A DNA stretch of 64,000 nt from Strongylocentrotus purpuratus (GCF_000002235.5 NW_022145609.1:37188130-37252129); one strand, 5' to 3'. Positions 47,123 to 59,798 are shown, counted from the stretch's first letter. Notes: a model not told the origin generated them from the letters alone. Translations and numbers: made by a program.

Positions 47123-47572
47123 TAGAGGGTAACATATAAGCTTTATCTCCTATTTCATACTCTGAAATGAAGAGGGGGGGGGGGGTCAATTTCAGGGGAG
47201 GGGATTCCATGTGTATCGCCGCCCCTAATTGTAATAGCAACAAGCCTTGCATACTTCATTTTTTTCTGCACTTACGCTGCCCCTTCTTGATGTTGCGTGC
47301 CTCATTTTGAGACAAATATGAAGGAGAGACATTTTTGTTTTCTGTGGGTCTCTAGTGAAATTGTAGGGGTACATACATGTAAGCACCGTCTCCTACACTC
47401 CAGTATGGAGGGCAGGGGGAGGGGGGCTGAAAATTCAAGGAAGGGGGTCTTTGTGCACTGCAGCCCCTAGCTAGTAGCACCGAGCCTTGCGTGCTTGATT
47501 TTTCTGCACTTCAACTGCCTCTACTTGATGCTGCGTGCCTCGATTATTGGACAATAGTTGAAGGAGAAAGAG
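47123..47572 (+). repeat. Diverged tandem duplication, about 240-bp spacing
   Basis: Two units share, in order, a CTCCTA...ACTC motif, a G-rich run, CCCCTA, AGCCTTGCRTRCTT, TTTTTCTGCACTT, CTACTTGATGCTGCGTGCCTC and GAAGGAGA. The first is at about 47123-47330 and the second at about 47366-47572. No ORF spans both. Confidence 0.6.
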
Positions 47573-49375
47573 AGACCTACATTGTTGAGTATCACACATC
47601 TGAAGGCTGCTTAGCTGCCTGCCTGCCTTCCTGGGACTGCGGGAAGGTAGAAGGCCACGAGGGGAAAATGATGTTATCAATTGTCAGCTCGGTCAAGGAG
47701 CCTAGTTATTGCTATTATACAGTACCTCACCTTCCCGTGTATGAACACCCTTTCGGCCTGCCTGCCTTGTAACAAGCTAGATTCATAATGCCTTTCAACC
47801 ACTGTAAATGTAAACAAGGCTTATGTTGAATTTGTACACTGTATGTATTGATCAAGTACATTTCAATTCGATTCAGTAATGGTTATAATTTTAACTACTG
47901 TACATGTAAGCCTTGATAGCAGTCGTACGCTGGATTTTCTGTGTTGATACAATTTCCTTATCCATTTTCATATTCAAAGTTTAATTGTCGTGCCGATAAT
48001 AGAAATAGAAAACTAACATGGAAATGATTGTTACACATTGTACATGAATCATTCACTATAACATTTATAAAAACCGTGGGATCATATTTTCTGAATCTTT
48101 CACTTAATGACTATCAATTCCAATTCCTCTTTTTAAAACAAAGCAAGCAAAGCAAACAAAGAAAGCAAGGACATTTATCTGTTTGCATGTTGATCTGATA
48201 TTCCAGTGTGACATTTTTGGCACATTTAGAGTAAACAACAAAGTATTTGAAGTGCATCAATGCATGAAAAAGTCCTATTGTCTCATGTAGAGAGAGTATT
48301 CTCTTCGCCCGCAATTCAACAACATGCACATTTGTTGACCTGAAGTTCAGGGTTAAAGGATAAATCAGAGTCTTTTGACATTTACTGCATACACAAAGGA
48401 TGATTTATCTTGGCACAAGAGTTGATTACAGTAATGTAGACCTACATTCTTCATGTACACGTATGTGTTGTAAATTACAATATTGTGTACTTGAACATGA
48501 CAAAGATCTTCTTTCATCTATCTGTAACTGCCTTTGGGTGTTGTTGTTTTGGAGCTAAAAAGGTGTATTGCTTACACTACAATATATACAGTTCTCTTTT
48601 GGCTCATAACAGACAATATACTGTACATTGATAATCTTGTGTCTCTGAAAAGATGTTGGCTGTTTCTGAACAAGTGCGTTGCATTTATTAAGTGACTTGA
48701 TTGTGTAATCTAGAGTGGGAAGGAGGACCATTGTGTTTGGTATTTTCATTAGAAAATACAAATTAGCAGAAGAGCAAATATGTACAGTGAAACAGGAGTT
48801 CTGTGGAGGAGAATCTTATTGGTAGCCTAAAGGAAATTTAATCAAAATATGTTAAATATAGCTTGGTATTGTTCCATTATTCCATCCTTGATTTCTGATG
48901 AATTTGATCGTGCATGGTTTTACGGGGCATTATGCTAGGATCTCCCAGCGATTTGAAGAGGAAAATCCTGATTGAATCAAAAGAAAATATCCTAGCAGGC
49001 GAAATGTGTACTTTCATGTAAATCTTGTCATTTTAAAGATTGAAACATACCTGGCTATAGACATGTACTGTGCATGTACATGAAGGTCTCAAAGTGTACA
49101 ATCTCTCTGTCCAAGCCACTTTCTGAGGCAACCCATCTATGCTACATGTACCGGTACCTGTACCTGTGTATCATTTGGTGATTATATACATGTACATGGA
49201 GAACCAAGCGAGGGTGTCCTAGACAGGAAGTTGGCTCTTGTTTTTATAGGTGAATTGATGCATGTGAAAGGTTTCACCGACAGACCTTGCATTTCCATGG
49301 CAACATAAGTTCCCTTGGTGACTCTCTTGCTGCATGTTAATGTACATCACAGAGAGTAAGGATGCTCAAACTGTA

Positions 49376-49640
49376 TGGGATATGTAGGGAGAGACAGAGA
49401 GAGAGATAGGGAGAAAGAAAGAGAGGGATAGAGAGAGAAAAAGAGAAAGAAGAGAAGAGAGGGAGAGAGGAGAAGTGGTGAGAGATAAAAAGGTGAGAAT
49501 AGAGGGGGTGAGGGAGAGAGACAGAGATGGGGAAAAGAAAAAGGGTCAAGAGAAAAGAAAAGAGAGAGAGAGAGAGAGAGAGACAAGAAGAGAGAGAGAG
49601 AGAGAGACAAGAAGAGAGAGAGAGAGAGAGAGAGAGAGGA
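49376..49640 (+). repeat. GA-rich polypurine tract
   Basis: About 260 bases, almost entirely A and G, with GAGAGAGA runs and tandem GACAAGAAGAGAGAGA units. All long ORFs here are repeat artefacts. Confidence 0.9.
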
Positions 49641-49991
49641 AGAATGATGGCTAATCGAGAGGGAGTACACAATTTATTTAATAATGTTTTTAATGCCTCT
49701 CTTCATGAAGACTTATTACTCATAAAACATTTCATTACACAATTGACTCTAAAATGTGCATTTAGTACTGAAATATGACCTTGTGGAATATGTTTTAAAC
49801 TTTTAATGCATTTTTGATCGTACAATTACCACCTTAATGTGGTTAATGATTTATCATATCTTATTGCTGGTCACTATTACAATTACCTGTCGTTTTAATA
49901 TTGCATGTACCAGTACATTTCATCAATGACTATGCCAGATAAATGATTTATATTTGTCTCCTTTCTTTTTTACAACTCTTTTTATATGCAG

Positions 49992-50052
49992 ATAGATGAA
50001 TTACAAGCTTAATGTATGAATTCTGGGAGATGCGCAGTTTGACACTTTCAAG
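49992..50052 (+). other. Candidate 61-bp exon (5' UTR type)
   Basis: Bounded by TTATATGCAG and TTCAAG/GTAAGTTT, both good splice signals. All three frames contain stops, but an ATG at 50012 stays open for 13 codons to the donor, as in an exon holding a start codon. No partner exon is identified. Confidence 0.25.
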
Positions 50053-50059
50053 GTAAGTT

Positions 50060-51690
50060 TTTTACTGCCAATTTTTTTCCTTCATTTTCATGCAAAATAG
50101 GCAATATTCTGCACTAGATCTTCCATGTAGGCTTGCTTTCAGTCTTGAATTCTCATATGTAATGCTTGATACACATGTAGTCCATATTACATTTGAACTC
50201 TCTCTCTCTTGTGAGCCCATGCTTTTAATCATTTGAAAGGAGATTATGTTTTATTATATAAATGAACCAATGAGTCATCTACCATAATTAGGGATAGAAC
50301 AATCATCATTAAGCATCATAATTGATATTACTCCATGCTTTATGAGTAGGCCTTGAACGTAAGTAAGTACCATTAATGATTGAAAATATAGAAGAAAACA
50401 AATTGATGAAAACATGTCTGATGTTGACACCAAATAAACATTCATCCAAACTATATAATGAAAAATTGCTTGTGTACTTGTGGTGTGAAAATAGTATTAT
50501 GATTATGATATCTTTGATATGTATTTAGAGGTTTCATTTCAAATTTGCTGGCTTCTAAAGTCGCACTGATAAACATCCATGTTGACGACTTCCCGGTCTA
50601 AAATTTCTTGCCTTCTAAATTACCTGTTGATGGATAGCTGTAATCATGCGAACCCTGGGTAAATCAGAGTCGTCGCCTTCAAACCCCTTGTTACCCTTAA
50701 GTCAACGCCCTTTGATTCCTGCATGAAGAAGTCCTTGTACGGCATCAGCAGGGTTAATATTCCACCTCTATTTCCTCTGGGGTTGAGGGTCGTTATTATC
50801 AATCAACAATTAAGTTGGTTAGGGGAGGCATTGTCAAGGGCCATGATTGGATATTCACGTAACTAAGTACCCATCAGTATTTTGCGCGACTTTTTTTTTG
50901 TGCTGTTCTTCAGTTAATGTCTACTGTTAATGTCTAATCGTTGAATTTTTCAGGCATGGTTTTCTATTTTTTTTAATTTTGTTAATCTGTGTGGCAGTCA
51001 TTCATCTGCAAGTGGTAATTACTGAAGAAATGTTTAATAGCAAGTGTGGCATGGTCTTTCTTTGATAAAAGTGCACAAAATGAGCATTACTGATGATGTT
51101 GTTGGCTATAAAGACAAGTACAGACTAAGAGAAAATGAGGGGAGGGGGTTGAGGATTATTTCACAAACCATTAATGATCTACTTTGATATTAAGCTGCCC
51201 GATGATGTATGCTATTAATAATTGATAAGAATCAAAGATTGAAAAGATAAGGCTGTATTCAAACGTACACATATTCGGAAGGAAGACACTTGGGAGATTG
51301 TGATGACCTGATCAAAACCGACACGTATTAATTACTTCCTGCCGGTATACCAAGTCATATAGAAAGAGGAAGAGACAGAGATAGTGAGACAGAGATAGAT
51401 ATATAGAGAGAGAGATAGAGAAAGAGGTCTAGACAGAGAGGGTCAGAGAGGAACAGAGAAACAGAAATTTAGAGCAATTCAGTTTTGTAGGCCGTACCAG
51501 GCTATACAGTACATAGAACAACAGCCAGATTTAGATAGTGGAAGATTTCTGTCGGAAGTCGATGTAGATTCAACCCTGAGGGCAAAAATACAAAGAACAC
51601 AAAAAGATAAAACATCCGCACGAAAAAGTTTTATCTCCATCCAGGTATTCAATATGTGTTTAAAGCGAGAGAGGGTTTCACTGATACAGG
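50060..51690. other. Stretch without a recognised gene
   Basis: AT-rich with a GA-rich tract at about 51360-51470. Nothing else recognisable. Confidence 0.5.
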
Positions 51691-51692
51691 TA

Positions 51693-52358
51693 CCGTAAAT
51701 CTCCGTGTATAAGGCGCACCCCTATTTTTGGGGGGGGGGGGGGGGGGAAAGAAAAAAAAAAGAAAAAAAAATATGGTTTTTTTGTTTTGTTGTTGTTGTT
51801 GTTGTTGTTTTGTTCCCACGCGGGGAAGGACCTTCATTTTACATCGAGGTGCAGTTGAAGTTGTGAACTTGTCAAAAATAACAGTAACAACAGTCTAAGG
51901 CTTCATGATACCAAGTGTCCCACACCAGCCTCCTCACATCACCTAGCAGAAGCACTGTGTTCTACATGTATGCCAAACATCAATAGTCATGCATGATATG
52001 AATAGCATCCTCTAAATTTCTGACAATGGAGTACCTAGAATAGAACCTTGTGGTGCACCATTTGTTATAGAAAAAAAATTGAGGAATTATTATTATAAAC
52101 TACATATTGAGATCTATTAGAAAGATTACTTTCAAACCAAGATGACAGACAAATTTGAGTGTTGTTGTAGTTTCCGAGTGGTGAGTCACCACACTGATTA
52201 CTGAGCTAGGAGACATTGCCAGGCATAGCGCCATAAATCAAAACTAAAAAAAAAAATAAAAAAAACTTTTTTTTTCTGTACCTGTGTATAAGACGCACCC
52301 CCGACTTTCAAATTTTTTCGGCGGCAAAAAAGTGCGCCTTATACACGGAGATTTACGG
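51693..52358 (-). mobile_element. TA-flanked TIR element (CCGTAAATCTCC ends), copy 2, 666 bp, opposite orientation
   Basis: Same ends and TA flanks as 45332-45898, inverted. The bodies align along their length (CTCCTAGCTCAGTAATCAGTG and TGAAGTTGTGAACTTGTC on this copy's two sides). It has an extra 116 bp (51998-52113) bounded by GAT on both sides, and contains an RT fragment (about 52023-52165). Confidence 0.8.
52023..52165 (-). pseudogene. Reverse-transcriptase fragment inside a TIR element
   Basis: In one minus-strand frame: SSWFESNLSNRSQYV, a variable linker, then ITNGAPQGSILGTPL. This is the CR1/Jockey-type RT stretch WFxSYLSxRxQxV...GVPQGSxLGPL. It stops being RT-like right after GTPL, before YIND and the YADD box. 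About 47 codons. Confidence 0.75.
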
Positions 52359-52369
52359 TACTTTAAAAT

Positions 52370-53050
52370 GTCCTTCAAGCTCTTGTGGTGTGCAGGGAAG
52401 AAATGCACAAAATGAATAAATTGATGATGGATGTACATGTATGCTATTTATAATATTTCAAGAGAAATGCATTTCAAAGTTATAATAACCTTCTTTGATT
52501 ACATAGTTCATTTCAGTGTGTATGTTGTCATAATTGTGTACAGCGATGTGTTATGTTGGCATTCAAAACTTTAAAAACTTGAAAAATTTGACAAAAATGT
52601 AATTTTACGTCCTTTTCCTAAGGAATCGAATTGTAGACAAAGTCCTGCAATATGTGTACACTACAGTACACTTTACATCCATGTATGTAAATGACCATAA
52701 CCTCTCACAAATCTGTGCCATCGTGAGCTGGACCAAAGAGAAAACATACTCTGTGAATGTAATTACCCCTCTAGTTCAGCTAGTCATTAGATCATTCACG
52801 TCACTAGGGGGGACTCATCCTCCTCATCTCATGCGTCATGCAGAAAGAAAAAAAAATAAAAGTCACTCCCTCCCACCGTTGCCTTAGTAACTGCTCTTAA
52901 AGGGTGGGTGGGGCTTGATGTTTAGCACTGAACTGTCAATATATTGAAGAATTGATTCACGAGTGCCATAAGGAGTTAAAATCCATCTGGACTACAAAAT
53001 GTTTACAAATTAAAACTCACTCCCTCCCCATCATTGCCCAAGTAACTCTG
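52370..53050. other. Stretch without a recognised gene
   Basis: AT-rich DNA between two transposon copies; nothing recognisable. Confidence 0.5.
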
Positions 53051-53057
53051 CTCTTAA

Positions 53058-53431
53058 AGGCATCGTCTACCAATGTTAAATCTGAGATGCATGGCCCTAC
53101 GTGTTATAAGTGTCTGATATGGTGTAATATTGAAGCCCTAAAAAAAATTGCGCATCAAAATGATCATGAAGTGCCTCAAAAAAGTATAAATCTTACAGTG
53201 ACCAGTTTTACCATACTCATTCTCCTCGATAGACTGTAGTGTTATAAAAACCGTTGGGAAAAAGGTTTTGAAATTTCGATTTCCAATCATAAATATCATG
53301 ATAATCAGACGGGCCATATGCTTGTAAACGTCATGGGATTCCTGACTGACATAAAGGTTCATAATTATGATGGCAGCATGAGCTAAATCCAGGATTTTGT
53401 TTAGAATATGAGACCAAGATACCCAATCCCT
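53058..53431 (+). mobile_element. TTAA-flanked MITE, copy 2 of 3
   Basis: TTAA at 53054-53057 and 53432-53435; ends AGGCATCG... and ...CAATCCCT. Full-length match by eye to copies at 4135 and 62495 (AATGTTAAATCTGAGATGCA, TTCCAATCATAAATAT, GCAGCATGAGCTAAATC). Noncoding. Confidence 0.75.
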
Positions 53432-54254
53432 TTAAGTGCCTGTCTGATAAATCAGGGTCCCATCTTTTCAAGAGTTACGATTGATTAAAATCGATCGCAA
53501 CTTGATATAAATCACAACTCTGTTCTAAAAAGATTTTGTAAGTTTGCAATTAATTGAAGGGCTTAAGATTGATATCGATCGGTTGTGACTCTGTGTTAGA
53601 TAGGGCCTGAAGTTTCAGTTTTTAGTGTTTATTTTGGAATTAAATAGATGGATAAAAACCTTGCATGTTCATGTACAGTACATACTGTGTTGCAAAGATT
53701 TGCTAAATCCTTTATAAATGTGTGATCAAGGAGAAAAAAACCAAAACATGATAAAGAAGATGAACAGATTGAGCAAACTTTCTTGCTCTAAATCAAAATC
53801 TGAAGGCTATACGTACATCAAGATCATATTCCATCATTCTTTTTGTCCGAAATCCTGCATGTACCAATAAATGTTCTGTTGGAGGAAATTTGCAACATAT
53901 CTTGACTGAATAGGACTGTATCATATTGCAATAATCTCACTAGGGGAAGAATATCTCTGTTATTATCTTTGTCTCACTAGCAGAATTTTGATAAAAATGA
54001 TCAATGTTGCATCTGCAAGTTGATATATTCGCACCTATATTTGAGACTGTAATTATAGTGTTTATACAGCCACTGTTACAGAATTATTTCATGAAATCCA
54101 TTCTGGATTTGACATTGTGGTCCTTTAATACATACAGGACCCGATTGTTTGAGTGTAAACAGGCAGTCGTCTCATTGCCAAAACGGACGCTAAGGCAACG
54201 TTATTTCAAATGTAGCAAATTTCCTCACCATCGATGATGGATTAGCATGTGACA

Positions 54255-54605
54255 AGACATCCGTCATCACTCCACACTCGCATCTGATCACGTTCTGATT
54301 ATCGTTTTACCAACATCTCTCCACACTTACATCTGATTACAGTTAGAGCATCTTTTTACTGTCATAGTGCCACACTCACACCTTTTTACAATCATCACTT
54401 CCCACTTGCATCTGCTTACGTTTAGATTAACGTTTTAGCATCATGGTTTCAGATGGCTATCAGATCACGTTTAGACCATCGTTTCACCTCAATTGCTCCA
54501 CATTTACATCTCGTCCTGCTTGGGGCATCTTTTCGCCATTATTGCTTCACATTTACATTTACATTTGATTACATTCAGAGCATTGTTTTAACTTGTGTTC
54601 TCACA
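54255..54605 (+). repeat. Degenerate tandem array, about 55-65 bp unit, 5-6 copies
   Basis: Units carry CTCCACACTTACATCTGATTAC, then GTTTAGA-CATC, then TTTTA(C/G)CATCAT, each copy well diverged. Starts are at about 54268, 54318, 54368, 54405, 54493 and 54545. Noncoding. Confidence 0.55.
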
Positions 54606-55244
54606 ATAAAGCAGCAATATCACGCCAGCGATGAAAAGTTTTCATTTGAACTCACAAGCACCCTTCTGATTTTTGTCTTAAGAAAATGTGATCATGTATG
54701 GACGACGTTGTTGAGTTTGGGTGCAGTGGTGTATATAAGCACTCACAATAGGAATAGGAGGGCTAATTGACTGGTAACCCGCTCGTTCTTTTGTTGATTA
54801 GCTGTAGGAGCCCTCATTGTTTCCGATAACAGCATTGTCAGAGAAAGGTTAATATATCCCAGGGACCTCATACCCTGTCCCTATAACTTGACAAGGCTCA
54901 TTTGGTTATCAGTTTTTAGCGAGATAATGAACGAAGAGGCAGAGGCTAGAGGAGTCTAAAAAGCAGGGCACATCCTGTGTAGAATGTTCTATTTACAAGG
55001 TATAGAATAAATAAGGAAAGGGAAAGGAATAGCCACTGAATGTAAAATATACACATCATTTTCAAAAGTAAAATAATTGTAAATGAGAAGCTTAGGGAGA
55101 ATCTTAAGAGTAGTGTTTGTCAACAAATCTATCTGATACTCTCTCAATGCTTTTTAATTTGTTGTAATTGATAATGGCAGTGGATGTAGGAAGATTTAGG
55201 AATCTCAACTGAACGATTTAGTAACGTATAGAATGCTTTTTGGG

Positions 55245-55640
55245 AAACCCTCTAAAGCTCTATGGCAACATAAGAATATGATTCTTGAGCGCAAAATGCC
55301 TTGATGAAATAATATTTTGCACATAGGAAGTGCACCTGGAATTTAAGTGGTTATTTGATATATTTATGATAAATCATTTTAATGGTACTGATCATCATAA
55401 AAGTGCTACTGGGGACTTCTTTAGCACTGCTCAAGGTACTTCAATATTTGCCAGGAAAAACTCTGTGGCAACATAAGAATGTCCCCTTCAATTAAGTGCT
55501 GCTCTTTGACAACTTCAAAATCTGCTGCCTGTTTGTGTTCTTATCTGAGATCAAGACAATCAAACAGGAACGTAATGCATTATTAATTCGCTTGTGAAGA
55601 AACGTTAGAGGAAACACTGTTTGGCAACATGAGAACGTGT
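55245..55640 (+). repeat. Three diverged copies of a GGCAACATAAGAAT motif
   Basis: CTCTATGGCAACATAAGAAT, CTCTGTGGCAACATAAGAAT and CTGTTTGGCAACATGAGAAC occur near 55257, 55460 and 55617 with loosely similar downstream sequence. An old duplication is possible. Confidence 0.35.
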
Positions 55641-55926
55641 CTTCCATGTGTTAGCTGGGATGATTATCATCCTTTGTTTGTGTTTGTGTATCTGAGGATG
55701 ATCTGAGACTTTTCTCAGCTCTGGGCTCTAAATTTAGTAAGCCTCCCTGGGAGAAAACGATCTCAATCGTAGTGACCAGTGAACATACGCTTCCGTCGCG
55801 TCTCGAGAGAGAGATCCGAGATCCCCGTTGAAAGGAATTACTCTTCCTGCACCTCAGGGAAACTGAAAGAAAGATTAGAGAAAGAATAGAAAATGAGGAA
55901 GAAGGGAAAAAAGTAAAGATCGGCAT

Positions 55927-58049
55927 GTATAAAGAGAAAAATAAAGGACCTTGACTTGTACATGTTTCGTACCATTTTTAAATATTTGCAGAAATTTTCC
56001 CCAGAGTATACATGTACAAATGGATACCGGCAGTCTTTAAATGGACTAGGGTACGGTGATCGAAATCATGCTCTTAAAAGTTAAGGTTCTTAATAAAAGC
56101 ACAGCTAAAATATCTCCTTTTTAAAAACTTGTCAAGGTCATTTTTTGCTTCAAGATCCATAGTCCCAAATAATATTAAGTGCAATATTGCATGAACTCTC
56201 ACAAATGTCATTTTGAGGTAGGATTTCCAAAACAAGAATAAACATTGAAAATCATTAAATTGGCAAGTCATTCCTCTTTAAATTATCTGTTTTCCATATT
56301 GATTGGCAGTTGAAGTCCCCCTTTTTTTAAATTTGATTCCACTGACGTTTTACTTTGATGCCATGAATATAATTGACTGTATATTGGATTTGCATTGCAG
56401 TAAAAGAAAAAAATAAAGAAGAAAAATAACCAGCTTGTGGGAGAAAACATATAAGTATTGAAATATCAGAGTTACAACCTTTCAGATAAATACATTCTCA
56501 TTTTGATAAACAGAATATTTAGTCATTAAAATAATTAAGTTTTTACCTGGAATCTTCATATTTTGAAAGAAAACTTTTGAAGAACAAAATTCTCTGGATT
56601 AAAACAAAAACAAGAATTTAAATTAATTACTATGCTCAAATATATTTGCAGTAAATCCAAGAAGAGTTCCTGTTGCTCAAAGAGAGTATTATTACACAGT
56701 TTATATAGTTATTGCTGTGGCTACATCAGTGACATAATGATGAAAGCAGTATGTAGATTTGCTCTGAATGCTGTGTATCTTGAGGGATGGTTGTTGTGTT
56801 TCTAACCAGTTGTCATGGCAATGCCTGCTGTCTCCTAGTCTACAAGCACAGACTCTAACCTGACACTTTTACCACAACTCCTACAGCCTTGAGCAGAGCC
56901 TAGCTCTGTCAGTCTATGGCTGTGCTTGCCTTGTCAGGGGCAGCTCTAGTACAGAGCCAATAGTGTGCAGTAGATGGTGCAGTCAGCTTTAGTCTCACAG
57001 CGCAGACACTAGTGTACAACTGACGAGGGTTTGTGTTGTCTCTATCGACCCATTCACACTTGTAAATCCTGCATATCTCTGGAAAGATTGGATTCTGGCA
57101 GTTTGACAGCAGCATGATCTATCTGCTTCTACTCAGGTTACTCTTAACATCACAGGATGTCCAAATAATCACCAAGTTTTTGAGGAAATTGTTTGAGTCT
57201 CAGTATGCTTGTGTCAACTGGTAGCCGCTAGTCATGAGGTGATGCTGCTTTAGTGTCCTGTAACAGTGAATGTTTCCTGATAACTTTAGTAGAAACTTTG
57301 TAGGAAGTTCTGTTTATTGGCAAATTGTTGCCCCACTTGCTTCCTTGGAATGGATTTCTAGCAGATGCAAAATTATGGCTATTGGATGACGAAAAGATCT
57401 GTTTGGAATGGCTCTCGCAACACAACCGATTTTGGCAATGTTTCGTTAAAAGACCTGTGCAAGATTTTTATGAAATCATGTGGTCATTTTCTTCCCGAAG
57501 ATTAGTTCTCAGGGGGAATGTGATTAAATGGGAACTTCTACAAAACTCATGTTTAAGCATTAATATTTCTTTCTTGAAGATAATAATAATGATAATAATA
57601 TGTCTTGTTTACCCAGAGTAGCCTCATCAGTATTTATAAGTGGACCAGTAATCATATCATTAACCCTGCTTTAGCTGAGCTACAACGAAAAGGCGCTCAA
57701 GCATTCAAGCATTCCTCATCTGGGTGGAGTGGGGCAAATGTAGATTATTACCTTGCCAAGAGACATTATACATGAGACAGATAGGAAGAAGATGGTTACA
57801 TGTAAAGTTGTATTTAGGCTTCTGTTCCACGCATCTTGGACACACTAACCTTACTCTGTTTGAAAGAATTGAGTCACACAGGAAGTGCTGTCAGAATGTA
57901 TTTTCCAGTGACAGGTTCAATGGATAGATCAGCTGACTTGGCATGTTCCTATTGTAATTATATCATGGACTCTGTCAGGAAAACATTTGGAAATTGCAGT
58001 GTTATGCTATGCGTGGGACTATGGGTTAGGACTCTATCATGGCACAATA
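55927..58049. other. Stretch without a recognised gene
   Basis: AT-rich left part, more mixed composition from 56800. The ORF at 57325-57621 has no start in context, no similarity and runs into AT repeats. Nothing else supported. Confidence 0.45.
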
Positions 58050-58531
58050 GGCGTGTCTGCACTATCTCGAGATTGCCAAATATCCAGCTATTTGAACTAT
58101 CCCGATCGCAAACTATCCAGCTAATTTGCGTCTTCATTAGAACGAAGTAGCAAACTAGCTGGATAGTTGGTCGGGATAATATCCCAGTCTAGTTTGCGGT
58201 TTTCCGTGCTTACTCGCGAGGTCAGTGGTTTTACTAGCGCGCTGAGCGGTATAGATCGCATGTGCGAACCGGAAATCGTTGTGCATGATGGGATCGGGAT
58301 ATTTGACTCCGGACTTCGGTCTAATGAAGACGGTCGCAAACTATCCCGCTAGTTCGGAAATAGTGGGATATTTTGCAAACTAGACCGAGATATCTTGGGA
58401 TATTATCCCGACCAACTATCCAGCTAATTTGCTACTTCGTTCTAATGAAGACGCAAATAGCTGGATAGTTTGCGATCGGGATAGTTCAAATAGCTGGATA
58501 TTTGGCAATCTCGAGATAGTGAAGACGGGCC
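58050..58531. mobile_element. TA-flanked foldback MITE, 482 bp, copy 1
   Basis: TA at 58048-58049 and 58532-58533; ends GGCGTGTCTGC... and inverse ...GACGGGCC. Arms of about 150 bp are inverted repeats (CTATCTCGAGATTGCC, AATATCCAGCTATTTGAAC, GATCGCAAACTATCCAGC). The centre is about 170 bp and noncoding. TA duplication suggests Tc1/mariner-type mobilisation. Confidence 0.8.
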
Positions 58532-58731
58532 TAATGAACCGTCTGTTCAGAGCAAGAAGAGCATTATCACCCTTGTGTTGAAGTATATGAGATAGTGCCC
58601 TTCTGGCTCCAAACAAACAGTACATTGTGTGTCACAGGTCAAATGAAGTCCCCTTGTTTGGGTGTAGTGGAGGTTTCCAACACCCAAAACAAAACTCGAT
58701 GCAATTTGGCATGTTTTTCATGCACAAAACA

Positions 58732-58937
58732 TATCATCTCCTAAGAGCCAGAAGTTACCTCAGTGGTAGAAAACAGTTTGTTTATATAGATGGTTCGGAA
58801 TCAACTCTTCAACCAATTACCTGTGGCGTCCCGCAAGGTTCTTTATTAGGTCCGCTCCTTTTTTTTATACATCAATGATCTAAAAAACTCATGCAATAAA
58901 CATATTGTACATGTATCATCTCCTTAGAGCCAGAAGT
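58732..58937 (+). pseudogene. Short RT fragment between 24-bp direct repeats
   Basis: The 24-bp TATCATCTCCTAAGAGCCAGAAGT-type repeat lies at 58732-58755 and 58914-58937 (one mismatch; quoted in full here only because it is the defining junction, key bases TATCATCTCCT and GAGCCAGAAGT). Between them, 158 bp encode SYLSGRKQFVYI, PITCGVPQGSLLGPLLF and, after a shift in a T run (58859-58866), LYINDLKNS. This is the CR1/Jockey-like RT region before the YADD box. There is no poly-A or LINE tail. Confidence 0.75.
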
Positions 58938-59798
58938 ACGTCAACTCATATCGTTTCTTACAGAGTTTATGCCCTTTTGTCTCTCAATCGATGATATAAT
59001 CTGCAGAGAGTCAAAAGGATGTTACCTTTGTGGTCTTTTGGCTCTGAACAGCCAGTATGCAGATATAGACAGGTATTCAACTACATGTACTTGGAGCTTT
59101 ATTCAGATATCTCCAGCTACATGTATATTTCATGAAAGAGAGAAGAATGAAATTTACAATGTATCATTTCTGCTTTTAGTCAGTGATATGAAATATACAC
59201 CCCAAGAACAACATCATTATCGCTATCGAAGATAGAGGCCTACAGTCTGGTTTTAACAATTCATGAGTACCTTGATACAATATTCCATAACTTGAGGTAG
59301 TTTGGGATCAGAGTTATCTCTTTTTATTTGAATATGTTCTTCACAATAAGAACCTTCCTCTTATACATCAGTTTGTTTCAAAACAAAGTAAAGGAGAGTT
59401 AAAAATCATAATGCAAGGTCACAATTTTGAAGTCATGATGCCTACATTTTAAACTATTCACTACAGGTTCAAATGCATCTTTATAACCAATGCACTTGTG
59501 TGAAGCATATATATATATATATACATATATACTGTATATTTATATTCATTATGCGCATCTTTGATTAGGGCCTGTCCCCTTCTTCGCATTAGAATTTCAA
59601 ATGAGCTTACACCTTGATCTACCTGTAATACTTCTGGAATAAATTACCTTTCCATTTTCTTTTGTCAGTGTTTCGCAGTTTTATGCAACCCTCATTATCC
59701 AACGTTGTCAGTTCTTTGAGCTCCTTAGCACAATTTCCCCCCATCATTATCCATGTATATAATTGTAGAAATGAAGAAAATGTGTCGAGTAAGATGAC

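Noticed and set aside
49337..49672. Long Ser/Leu ORFs on the minus strand
   Set aside because: Polypurine tract read in antisense.
57325..57621. 98-codon plus-strand ORF
   Set aside because: Begins with a non-ATG codon, has no splice sites that fit and no recognisable protein; ends in AT repeats.
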